A stretch of DNA of 56,632 nt, from positions 1 through 56,632 of the forward strand of contig NZ_SACT01000012.1 of NCBI RefSeq assembly GCF_004016515.1, read 5' to 3'. A program made the position numbers and the translations under genes. A model generated the notes under the pieces. It had not been told where the DNA came from and searched no databases. It worked only from the letters and a program-made list of their open reading frames with translations. The DNA is from Rubrivivax albus (GTDB taxonomy: Bacteria; Pseudomonadota; Gammaproteobacteria; Burkholderiales; Burkholderiaceae_C). This document shows positions 49,793 to 56,632 of the stretch, piece by piece (position 1 is the stretch's first letter; each line of letters opens with the position of its first letter).

Positions 49793-50869
49793 TCAGCCAC
49801 CGAGGGCCACCCGGTTGCCCGCGGCCCGGTCGGCCGACGACGATGCGGTCGCCTGTCCCCGGCCCTGGTCGGGGCCGGTGGCACGCTGGCACCACACATC
49901 GGCCCAGTCCGTGCCCGCATGGCGCGGCACGAACACCCGCACCTGTCGCGGGCCGGTGGTCTTCTCCTCCCGCTTCAGCCGCCGCGCGAGCGCGTAGGCG
50001 AAGCACTGGCCGGCGAAGTCGCCACCGGCGTCGTTGTCCGCATAGATGCAGACCTCGCGCACGGTGTCCGGCACCCAGAGCTTCTCCAGGTTGCCGGCGC
50101 TGATGCCGGCCCACACGGGCTTGCCGGTGGCCAGGTGCACCGCCAAGGCGGTCTCGATGCCTTCGCACAGCGCGAGCTGCGCGCCGGCATCGAACAGGCG
50201 TACGGCCGCGCCGTGGATGCCCGCGGAGAGCACCTTCTTCGCGTCGACGGCGTCGAGCTTCCGGCCGTCGCGCAGGTAGGTCCGGTGCAGCGTCACGGCC
50301 TGACCATCCGGCGCCTGGATCAGCGCCAGCATGGCGGGGTAGGCCGCGATCTGCCGCGACTTGCCGTCCGCACCCTTCTCGAAGTAGCCGAGCGACGGGT
50401 GGAACCGCAGCACCGGCGGATGCCGATGCAGGGTCAGCCCGCGCCCGCGCAGGTAGCGGTCGACTTCGTCGCCAGCCACCACCGGCCGCGCCTCGTCCCA
50501 GATGCGCTGCACCAGCCGGCGCATGCGCTCCCCTGGTGCCGCCGGGGCACCGGCTTCGTTGGCCACAGCCGCAGGCAGCATGCCCAGGCAACGTTCCACC
50601 TCGCACAGGGCAGCGTGGAAGTCCACGCCGCGCACGGCCTGCAGCAGCTTGAAGCCGCCACCCGGGCCGCATTGCCTGCAGTGGTAGTTGCCCTCGCCGA
50701 ACTTGTCGGTGTACTGGAAGCGGTCGGTCCCTCCGCAGGACGGGCAGGGCCCGTTGCGGTGCCTGAGGATGCGCTCCTCGATGCCGGCCGCGGCCAGCAC
50801 CTCGCTCCAGCGGCCATGCGCGCGCTGCTTCACGGCGTCGATGCGGGCCGCGTAGTCAGCGTCCTGCAT
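49793..50869 (-). CDS. DNA primase-like protein with zinc finger and Toprim domain
   Basis: 358 residues. The CHC2-like zinc finger uses Cys42/Cys45 (GPCPSCGGTDRF) and Cys64/Cys67 (YHCRQCGPGG). A Toprim domain follows with ALCEGIETALAVHLA (catalytic Glu) and CIYADNDAGGDFAG (Asp-x-Asp). Such primases on plasmids and ICEs prime DNA synthesis after transfer. There is no helicase domain. The start overlaps the GHKL ATPase stop by 14 bases. The last 35 residues are low complexity. Confidence 0.85.
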   Translation of the reverse strand: MQDADYAARIDAVKQRAHGRWSEVLAAAGIEERILRHRNGPCPSCGGTDRFQYTDKFGEGNYHCRQCGPGGGFKLLQAVRGVDFHAALCEVERCLGMLPAAVANEAGAPAAPGERMRRLVQRIWDEARPVVAGDEVDRYLRGRGLTLHRHPPVLRFHPSLGYFEKGADGKSRQIAAYPAMLALIQAPDGQAVTLHRTYLRDGRKLDAVDAKKVLSAGIHGAAVRLFDAGAQLALCEGIETALAVHLATGKPVWAGISAGNLEKLWVPDTVREVCIYADNDAGGDFAGQCFAYALARRLKREEKTTGPRQVRVFVPRHAGTDWADVWCQRATGPDQGRGQATASSSADRAAGNRVALGG

Positions 50870-52490
50870 GCGATCCTCCGCCCGCCGCTGCGTGGTCGAC
50901 CAGATCGACGGTGTGCCCGGGCGCGAGACCCACGCCCACCGTCAGCTGGAAGGTCTTGCCGTGGAGCAGCGGGTACTTGCCCAAGCGCAGGGACTGCAGC
51001 AGCGAGTCCAGCGTCTGCACCGGGTCCACCGCCCGCAGCAGGCGCAGCAGATCGGCCAGCGCGTCGCGGTCGGCGTCGCGGTCGGCCTCCAGGAACTGGT
51101 CGTTCTCGTCGGTGAACGAGGACAGCTGTTCCACCGGCGCGCCCGTCGTCTCGCCGTCGGGGATGTACAGGTTGCCGTCGTGGCAGACCCCGGCGTCGCC
51201 GACCAGCGTCTCGTCGTCGCCGACGCGCAGGCGAACCTTCTCGCAGAGGATGACCGTGGGCCAGACCCAGCGGCCCTCCAGCGCCGTGCGCAGCTTCTCG
51301 CCCACCGGCGTCACGCGCTGACCCTCTTCCTCGAGGAAGCGGACGTGGCGCATCACCCAGTGGTCGGCATGCACGCCGATCCAGTCGAACACCAGCCAGC
51401 CGCGGGCGCGCGCCATCATCCAGCGCGGCGCGTTGTCGTCGCCCACGTCGTCCAGGGCCACCAGCTGCACGGCACCCGACTCGATGGCCTCGCGCGTGGG
51501 TGCGGTCGGCACCGGCGTCAGATGGCGGCGCTCGCCATGCTCCACCTGCACCGGGTAGCCCGACACCAGGCTGCACAGCTCTCCCGGCAGGGTGCCGAGG
51601 TCGTTCAGCAGGTCGAGGTGCCCCCAGCCGCGCATGACGCTGTAGTAGGTGTCGATGAAGTGGCGCGGCGGCAGTTCGGCCTTGGCGATCTCCAGCGTGC
51701 GCCGCCAGCAGGCCTTCAGCTCGGTGTCGATGCGCTGGCGCTGCACGTCCTCGTCGATCAGGCGGTCGCGGTCCGGCAGGCGCGCCATGAACTGGCGCGA
51801 GTCCAGGTGCACGACGTTCACGTCCTCGCGGCTGGACCAGGCCGGCCGCAGCACGCAGAAACCCTGCAGGAACACCCAGGTGTCGTGGGTGTACCGGCCG
51901 TCGCGCGTGCCCGCGAGGTGCACGGCGCCGATGGCGCTGGCCTGGGTGGCCAGGTGGGCCTCGGCCATGGCGCGCTTGAGCGGCTCGCCGTTGAACCACA
52001 CCGGCACCGGAAATCCGGCGCACAGTTCCTCGACGCGCTGCGCAAGGTCCGGCAGGTCGACGCCGTGCAGCTCGACCCGGGTGCCTGTCACCGCGTCACC
52101 TTCGACACACTCCTCGACCTCGACCATTGCCTTGGCCAGTGCGGCCGCGGTGTCGATGTCGACGCGGCGCCGGCCCGAGGCCACCACGCAGCGCGAGGCG
52201 GCGTACAGGCACTTCGAGAACCCGACGCCGAAGGGGCGCTCCTGCGTGCAGGTGTCGGTGTCCCAGCCCGACTCGTGGAAGCTGAGCAGCTTCTGGAAGT
52301 CGTCCAGGCCGTGGCCGTCGTCCTGCACGGTCAGGATCTGTGCCTGCGGATCGTGGTCGATCCGGATCAGGCGGGCGCCGGCACGGCGCGCGTTCTGCAG
52401 CAGCTCGGACACCAGGGTGAACCGGTTGCTGAAGGCATGGCGCTGGTTGCGCAGCGCGCCTTCTTCGTTGATTCGGACTTGGATCTTCAT
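50856..52490 (-). CDS. GHKL-type (Hsp90-like) ATPase of the ICE backbone
   Basis: 544 residues from ATG 52490, with AAGGAG upstream. The ATP fold is in the first 110 residues: N-box SELLQNARRAGA (Asn33), DDGHGLDD (Asp57-Gly61) and RPFGVGFSKCLYAA. The rest is unrecognised and may be a dimerisation or target domain. Histidine-kinase features are absent; MutL, Hsp90 or MORC-like roles are possible. It is co-transcribed with the primase, which points to DNA processing during transfer, as inference. Confidence 0.78.
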   Translation of the reverse strand: MKIQVRINEEGALRNQRHAFSNRFTLVSELLQNARRAGARLIRIDHDPQAQILTVQDDGHGLDDFQKLLSFHESGWDTDTCTQERPFGVGFSKCLYAASRCVVASGRRRVDIDTAAALAKAMVEVEECVEGDAVTGTRVELHGVDLPDLAQRVEELCAGFPVPVWFNGEPLKRAMAEAHLATQASAIGAVHLAGTRDGRYTHDTWVFLQGFCVLRPAWSSREDVNVVHLDSRQFMARLPDRDRLIDEDVQRQRIDTELKACWRRTLEIAKAELPPRHFIDTYYSVMRGWGHLDLLNDLGTLPGELCSLVSGYPVQVEHGERRHLTPVPTAPTREAIESGAVQLVALDDVGDDNAPRWMMARARGWLVFDWIGVHADHWVMRHVRFLEEEGQRVTPVGEKLRTALEGRWVWPTVILCEKVRLRVGDDETLVGDAGVCHDGNLYIPDGETTGAPVEQLSSFTDENDQFLEADRDADRDALADLLRLLRAVDPVQTLDSLLQSLRLGKYPLLHGKTFQLTVGVGLAPGHTVDLVDHAAAGGGSHAGR

Positions 52491-52598
52491 CGTTGACTCC
52501 TTCGGGGGCATCCCGATCGGGGGAAGAACCGGCGGAAGCACCCCTGGCGGGATGCACCCGCCGGGGTGTGTGGGCCGGTCAGCGCGGATCGGTGCCCA

Positions 52599-52949
52599 TC
52601 AGGGCGTCGTGCGGACCGGAGGGGTGAACAACTGGCCGGCGGCCTGCGCCTCGACGAGGCTGTGCTCCAGGAACTCCCAGAGCTGCAGGTGCTGGCGACT
52701 CAGGACCTCGCCGTGGTGGCCGAGGCGCTCGACCACCGGCCCGGCGGCATGGCCACCGGGTTCGGTGAGCGGCTGCCAGTGGACGCGGTAGACGAGCCGG
52801 TCGGCACCGGCGATGACGAAAGTGCGGCCGGACCGACCGGTCAGCACTTCGCTCTCCTTGACGAGGACCTCGATGTCCTCGGGCGCCTGCACGAAAAGCA
52901 GGCGATGGCGACCGGGAAGCCGGCCCGTGGGTTGGGGGATCTTGTGCAC
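52599..52949 (-). CDS. Unknown ICE protein
   Basis: 116 residues from GTG 52949, with AAGG about 11 bases upstream. It is a mixed alpha/beta, soluble protein (VKESEVLTGRSGRTFVIAGA, then LVYRVHWQPL) with no recognised motif. It sits 108 bases upstream of the GHKL ATPase gene on the same strand and reads in the same direction as its neighbours, so it is probably part of the ICE maintenance region. Confidence 0.55.
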   Translation of the reverse strand: MHKIPQPTGRLPGRHRLLFVQAPEDIEVLVKESEVLTGRSGRTFVIAGADRLVYRVHWQPLTEPGGHAAGPVVERLGHHGEVLSRQHLQLWEFLEHSLVEAQAAGQLFTPPVRTTP

Positions 52950-53040
52950 GAGAAATCCTTCGAATGGATGGGCGCGCGCCGCGGCGGCATGACCTGGTCG
53001 GTCAGCAAGGCCGGAGACAAGGCGCCCGGTGGGGTTGTGA

Positions 53041-53679
53041 TCACGTGAACAGGTCGCCCTGCACGGACATCTGCTTGAGCTGCTCGTTGATCCACTGGGG
53101 ATTGCGTGTCAGCCGGGCCTCGACCCATTCGGGGTGGGTCGCCACAGCCTCGCGCACCCAGTCGGGGTAGCGGGCCAGCGTCGCGTGCAGCCAGGGCTTG
53201 AGCCCATGGCGGATGCGCTCGCGTATCTCCTCGGCGTCGAGCTGCCCGCAGTACGGGATCGGCGACAGCGGGCTGCAGCCGACCACGCGCAGGCAGTTCA
53301 CGAACGAGAACGGCAGGCCGTCCTTCTCGCGTTCGGTGAACACCCAGCGCAGGGTGTCGAGCTTCTCCTCCAGCGGCGTGGCCGGGTCGGCCAGGTGCCG
53401 GATCTCCTGCAGCAGGCGCCAGTGCAGCAGGACGATGTCGTCCTCGCTCCACTCCTCCACCCACTCTTCGCGGGTGCTGCCCGGTGCGCCGGTGGCGCTG
53501 TCGGCGCTGTCTGCGCCGGCATCGTCCTGGAGATCCAGGCCGGCCGGGATGTCGAACGGGGCGTCGATGACGAACGGGGTCGTCGTCGAGCCGAGTCGGG
53601 CTCGGTTTGCGTCGGGGCTTGCCGTGTGTGGCGAGCCGACATGGGCGCCGGCCTGACGGCAGGCGTTGGTGCTGTGCAT
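53041..53679 (-). CDS. Unknown ICE protein with PDW/PEW/PQW repeats
   Basis: 212 residues from ATG 53679, with AAGGAG upstream. The N-terminal 75 residues are disordered. The middle is helical and acidic (EWVEEWSEDDIVLLHWRLLQ). The C-terminal 45 residues hold three short repeats ending in a Trp: ARYPDWVREAVA, ATHPEWVEARLT and TRNPQWINEQLK, each 12 residues apart. No known domain is recognised. It is divergent from the structured region and acaB. Confidence 0.6.
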   Translation of the reverse strand: MHSTNACRQAGAHVGSPHTASPDANRARLGSTTTPFVIDAPFDIPAGLDLQDDAGADSADSATGAPGSTREEWVEEWSEDDIVLLHWRLLQEIRHLADPATPLEEKLDTLRWVFTEREKDGLPFSFVNCLRVVGCSPLSPIPYCGQLDAEEIRERIRHGLKPWLHATLARYPDWVREAVATHPEWVEARLTRNPQWINEQLKQMSVQGDLFT

Positions 53680-53892
53680 CGTGGACTCCTTGGATGGGAA
53701 GGGAGCCCACGTGCACCCCGTGGCGGGGGCGTGGGCCCCCATGCGGGTGACGGTTGGGTGATGTGGCGCCGGCCGCCTTGCGGTCGGGGCGTGGAACTCC
53801 AGGGCTGACAGGGTTCAGTGGCGCGCGCGAGCGCGGTGATCGGTGTCAGCGTCCGATCGGGGGGGACATCGGCGAGAACGGGACGAGCCCGG
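53680..53892. other. Start of the long non-coding region upstream of acaB
   Basis: This is the left part of a 690-base region (53680-54371) without a supported gene between two divergent ICE genes. It holds the leader of the 53041-53679 gene and GC-rich sequence with no clear promoter. Small frames on both strands look like chance. The structured part is listed separately. Confidence 0.4.
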
Positions 53893-54088
53893 GAGGCAAG
53901 GGCGCGGTCGGTGCGGCGCTCGAGCGGATGCGCTCGGCACCGGGACGCAGCCCTTGCCTCGAAGGCCCGGCCTGAGGCGAATGCTCCGGCGTGCCTGACC
54001 GCTTGCGCGGTCCTCGGCACGGCGATGCACAGGGGCACCCGACGGAGCGACACCGCAACGGGTGTCCCCCATCGGTGGGGCGTGCATC
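53893..54088. repeat. Cluster of three long hairpins, candidate oriT or control region
   Basis: First, GAGGCAAGGGC (53893-53903) and GCCCTTGCCTC (53950-53960) form a perfect 11-base outer stem, with inner stems GGTGC/GCACC and CGAGCG/CGCTCG. Second, GTGCCTGACCGC (53991-54002) pairs with GCGGTCCTCGGCAC (54007-54020) around TTGC. Third, GATGCAC near 54024 pairs with GTGCATC near 54082 and encloses GGGGCACCC and GGGTGTCCCC. Three nested hairpins in 200 non-coding bases between divergent ICE genes fit a transfer origin or a structured regulatory region. No nick site can be assigned. Confidence 0.5.
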
Positions 54089-54274
54089 ACCGCGATTCGA
54101 TCGTCCCCACGTGTGCCTGTGCGACCTGCACGGGAACCCACGCGGGGGATCAGTTCAGGAAATCTCCAAGGCTTGCCGAGTCTGGATGCAGGGCCAGCTG
54201 CTGCGTGGCGCAAAGGTAGGGCGCCGGTTCCGCCCGGTCAATGGGCTGATGCCCGTGGCCACGCAACTGATCGC

Positions 54275-54302
54275 GAAAGCGCCCCGAGGTGACGGGGCTT
54301 TC
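54275..54302 (+). promoter_or_regulatory. Attenuator-like hairpin in the acaB leader
   Basis: GAAA-GC-GCCCCG (54275-54286) pairs with CGGGGC-TTTC (54293-54302) around a six-base loop, with a two-base bulge, and is followed by TTTCG-type sequence. It lies 70 bases ahead of the acaB ATG. It could be a terminator that acaB transcription must pass or a small structured leader. Confidence 0.4.
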
Positions 54303-54371
54303 GTGTGGCAAGGGGCCGGGCACGTTCGGAAGATGCCGTCGACCCCGTTGTCAGCACAAGGAGCCGCGGGC

Positions 54372-55160
54372 ATGGCCAAAGTCGAGATCGTGAAGGTGGA
54401 CCAGGGCGACGCCAACGCCCGCATCCTGGCCCGCGAAGCCAAGGTCGACTTCCGCCGCGTCGAGGCAGCGAGCCTCAAGATCGCCACGCGGTTCAGCAGT
54501 GCCGAGGGCAAGCGCATGTTCGTGCGCGCGTTCAACACGCTGCAACTGAACATGCACTTCATCTCCGTCATCGCCCGCACCCGGCTCGACCACGAGGACA
54601 TTGGCAGGATCGAAACGGCACTGCGTGGCAGGATCGATGTCGCCACTGCCAGCCTGAACGAGGCCATCGATGGCGCCGAGGCGCTGTTCAAGGCCCACGG
54701 CATCACCAGCGTGGCGTCCTACGATACGGTGCCGCTGGACGTGGACGTGCACGTGCTGTCGTCGATCAGCCGCCGATTCCTGGAGGTGCTGGTCAAGCTC
54801 GACCAGCTGATGCCGCTGCTGCAGACGCTGGAGATCCACGAGGTGGTGTCGGCACAGGCGGTGGATACGCAGCGAGCGGGGCTCAAGCGCCAGGTGCGCG
54901 ACATCGCCAACGGCGCGCGCAGCTTCGCGACGGGCCTGCGGCGTCGCATGAATGCGCTCGATGCGCGCGTCAGGCCGCCCGACGATGTCGAAGGCCGCGA
55001 CGACGCCGACGGCCTTGACGTTGCGCACGATGGTTTGGTCGTCGCGGCAGGCGATTCGCCGGCGGCAGAAGCTGGCCTGCCAGGGGCCGCGCTGCCAGCG
55101 ACTGGCCGCATCACGCACCCCGAGGGTGAGCCTGCAGTTGTCGAGGCCGGTGCGGAGTAG
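54372..55160 (+). CDS. acaB: AcaB-family (DUF1845) regulator
   Basis: 262 residues from ATG 54372, with AAGGAG eight bases upstream. The conserved AcaB/DUF1845 core fills residues 1-200: KVDFRRVEAASLKIATRFSS, KRMFVRAFNTLQLNMHFISV, IARTRLDHEDIGRIETALRG and LDQLMPLLQTLEIHEVVSAQ. In IncC plasmids AcaB activates acaDC expression. With the FlhD/FlhC-like pair at 47 kb, this element has the same three-part control set. The C-terminal 60 residues are Ala/Asp-rich and likely disordered. Confidence 0.82.
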   Translation: MAKVEIVKVDQGDANARILAREAKVDFRRVEAASLKIATRFSSAEGKRMFVRAFNTLQLNMHFISVIARTRLDHEDIGRIETALRGRIDVATASLNEAIDGAEALFKAHGITSVASYDTVPLDVDVHVLSSISRRFLEVLVKLDQLMPLLQTLEIHEVVSAQAVDTQRAGLKRQVRDIANGARSFATGLRRRMNALDARVRPPDDVEGRDDADGLDVAHDGLVVAAGDSPAAEAGLPGAALPATGRITHPEGEPAVVEAGAE

Positions 55161-55355
55161 GCGGGCGGCGCTCGGCCGACGAGGTGCGTCGGTGTGTGCC
55201 GAACAGCAGTCCTGCAGCGGGTGAGGATGTTCGGGATCGGTCAAGTGGCGTCCGAAGGACGTCGAGAGCCGGACATCCGCTCGAATGCGCCTCGCCGACC
55301 AGCCCATGAGGGCAACCTGCGTGTCAGTCCAGCTGCGGCTACCCCGATGCGTTAG

Positions 55356-55381
55356 CATATTGGTGTCAAAGCACCAATGTG
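55356..55381. promoter_or_regulatory. Operator palindrome before the RHH/PIN toxin-antitoxin genes
   Basis: ATTGGTG (55359-55365) and CACCAAT (55372-55378) are perfect inverted repeats six bases apart, extending to ten bases per arm with one mismatch. The centre is 21 bases before the antitoxin ATG, where RHH antitoxins normally bind to repress their own operon. Confidence 0.6.
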
Positions 55382-55389
55382 AGGCCGAC

Positions 55390-55629
55390 ATGAGCCGCCT
55401 GACCATCACCCTGTCCGAGGCTCGTTACAAGGCGCTGAAGGAAGCGGCCGTGCAGCGCGACAAGACGATCGGGCAACTGATCGACGAAAGCCTGGAGTTC
55501 TATGGCATCAAGTCGCGCGCCGACGCGCGTGAGTTGGTGCGTCGCGCCCGCGCGCACAGCAAGCTGCCCGACGACCAGGCCGTTGCCGTGGCGCAAGAGC
55601 ATGTGCGGGCAGTGCGGCGCAAGTCGTGA
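55390..55629 (+). CDS. Ribbon-helix-helix antitoxin
   Basis: 79 residues. The N-terminus has the RHH pattern: a short beta strand (SRLTITLSEARYKALKEAA) followed by helices (RDKTIGQLIDESLEFYGI). The C-terminal tail is charged (ELVRRARAHSKLPDDQAVAV) and would wrap the toxin. It overlaps the PIN toxin gene by four bases (GTGA) and is preceded by a palindromic operator. Family features suggest it binds DNA as a dimer with the toxin as corepressor. Confidence 0.88.
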   Translation: MSRLTITLSEARYKALKEAAVQRDKTIGQLIDESLEFYGIKSRADARELVRRARAHSKLPDDQAVAVAQEHVRAVRRKS

Positions 55630-56045
55630 GCCGTCAGGCCGTCATCGTCGACACCAACGTGGTGATTGCCGGGCTGCTGACCGGCAACGCCACATCCCCC
55701 GTGGCGCGCATCCTCGACGGCATGCTGGCAGCGGACTTTCCGTTTGTCCTGTCCGAAGCCTTGCTGGCCGAGTACCGGGACGTCCTGCTGCGGCCGGCCC
55801 TGCGCAAGCTGCACGGGCTGACCTCGACCGAGGTCGAGACACTCCTCACCGACATCGCCCAGCACGCCATCGTCGTGCACCCAGGCGTCGGATCGCCGGC
55901 GCCGGACCCCGGCGATCAGTTGCTGTGGGACCTGCTGGCCGCCAAGCCGGACCTGTTGCTCATCACAGGTGACAAGGCGCTTCAGCGCGACGCCGCGATG
56001 CGATCACGCGTGGTGTCGCCGCAGGCCTTTGTGGATGCCGCATGA
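55626..56045 (+). CDS. PIN-domain toxin
   Basis: 139 residues from GTG 55626. The PIN nuclease residues are visible: Asp9 in AVIVDTNVVIAGLL, an acidic residue in FVLSEALLAEYRDVLLR, and Asp in LLITGDKALQRDAAM. PIN toxins cut RNA, often tRNA. It closely resembles the group annotated as putative toxin-antitoxin component, PIN family. The antitoxin-first order and overlap are standard. It probably helps retain the element. Confidence 0.88.
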   Translation: MSRQAVIVDTNVVIAGLLTGNATSPVARILDGMLAADFPFVLSEALLAEYRDVLLRPALRKLHGLTSTEVETLLTDIAQHAIVVHPGVGSPAPDPGDQLLWDLLAAKPDLLLITGDKALQRDAAMRSRVVSPQAFVDAA

Positions 56046-56506
56046 GTTGTCCGGTCCACAGGCACACGCAGCAGCCACAGGGCCTCAGGACGACATTTCC
56101 GACACGGTGATGCCCTTCGGCACCCGGTCACCTGATGTCTCCAGGAATGCTGTCTGCCTCGAACGCACCTTGATTCCTCATGCGTCGACAGCTGGCATAA
56201 AGGGTTCCGCGCTCGAATGCCAGCTGCCAGTCTTTGGCGCCATTCAGGTCGGCCTTCCGGACGGAAGCCGGCCCTCGTTCGATGAGATTGCCGCGACCTG
56301 CAGTGGCTGGTTCGGACCCGGCAACGCAGGTTCCCACGCACGCGACGGGAAGCGCCAGCTGCTGCGTGAGCTATCGGTGGTCGAATGTTGACCTCGGCCT
56401 CGAGTGTTGTCACGCTGGGTGTGACGTTGCTGTCGACGTCGATCGCAGTCGGTCAAGGCCCCTGCGGAGCCTCCGCGTCCGGCGCAGCGTCCGGTGAGCG
56501 GCCGTC
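56046..56506. other. Non-coding region before the right-hand IS21-like end
   Basis: 460 bases with only weak frames. The best, on the plus strand up to 56391, has no recognisable motif and begins inside the PIN gene, so it is not called. No clear promoter, repeat or terminator is seen. A minus-strand piece near 56130-56340 reads somewhat protein-like but lacks a start and homology that I recognise; it may be a fragment disrupted by the IS. Confidence 0.4.
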
Positions 56507-56632
56507 TGTTTGCGCATTTCAGCGATCGCGGACACCCGTTTCACGCTGATCGCGGACACCGTTTCACGCCGATGGCGGACAGCGCACAGGGCATGCGGGT
56601 GACTGGGTTCATCGTATCTCAGGTGTCCGCGA
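56507..56632 (+). mobile_element. IS21-family-like element, one end (runs off right edge)
   Basis: Three near-identical repeats lie in tandem: TTTCAGCGATCGCGGACACC (56518), TTTCACGCTGATCGCGGACA (56539) and TTTCACGCCGATGGCGGACA (56562). Multiple short repeats of this kind (TGTCCGCGATCAGCGTGAAA on the other strand) are common at IS21-family ends. The boundary is probably near 56507. It belongs to a different IS21 subgroup from the one at the left edge. The transposase genes are outside the window. Confidence 0.5.

Noticed and set aside
55969..56391. Plus-strand frame of 140 codons after the PIN toxin
   Set aside because: It begins inside the PIN gene in another frame, has no ribosome site and no recognisable protein character.

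Overview
The window is high-GC DNA with the gene content, codon use and overlap style of a betaproteobacterium, most likely Burkholderiales. This is inference, because no rRNA or housekeeping gene is present. It reads as the inside of an integrative and conjugative element (ICE) of the SXT/IncC-like broad class: an F-type type IV secretion system, a TraD coupling protein, a MOBH-type TraI-like protein, FlhDC/AcaDC-like activators and an AcaB-like regulator. Several defence or cargo islands are inserted in it. Both window edges lie in IS21-family-like ends.

Layout. 1-4.5 kb: a type II CBASS operon on the minus strand (Cap5 HNH-SAVED effector, CD-NTase, Cap2 E2/E1), with the Cap2 end cut off by an IS21-family element. 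4.5-6.5 kb: a divergent three-gene module (sigma-70-like protein, small helical protein, ImmA/IrrE protease), separated from cap5 by a LexA-like box. 6.7-8.8 kb: an IS91-family element with its tyrosine recombinase. 9.2-22.5 kb: a tightly overlapping minus-strand operon for the F-type system (transglycosylase, OmpA-like lipoprotein, TraA, L, E, K, B, DsbC, V, C, TrbI, TrhF, W, U, TrbC). TraN, TraF, TraH and TraG are not in view. 23.4-32 kb: a type I restriction-modification island with two specificity genes, RhuM and a YgjP-like metallopeptidase. 32-33.7 kb: a RES/Xre toxin-antitoxin operon. 33.7-38 kb: DUF4400, TraD and a TraI-like protein that has lost the expected MOBH catalytic residues. 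38.2-39.8 kb: an ECF sigma factor coupled to a degenerate mutator-transposase-like protein, facing an Xre regulator across a palindromic operator.

40.2-45 kb is a second cargo island: an Mrr-like nuclease, DUF4031, a thymidylate-synthase-family enzyme with Asp at the base-selecting position, a protein resembling alpha-glutamyl/putrescinyl thymine pyrophosphorylases, and a HigB/HigA-ImmA pair. This looks like a bacterial pyrimidine hypermodification or nucleotide-based defence cassette. 45-56 kb is ICE backbone: DUF6880, FlhC/FlhD-like activators, DUF932, a primase/Toprim protein, a GHKL ATPase, two unknown proteins, a strongly structured intergenic region (candidate oriT or control region), AcaB and an RHH/PIN toxin-antitoxin pair. 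A second IS21-like end closes the window.

How the parts fit: AcaB and the FlhDC-like pair probably switch on the transfer genes. TraD and the transfer apparatus move the element. CBASS, type I RM and the hypermodification-like island are defence cargo, and the toxin-antitoxin pairs stabilise it. The strongest leads are the hypermodification-like island, the catalytically stripped TraI, the sigma-like/ImmA module beside CBASS, and the transposase-like/sigma/Xre switch.
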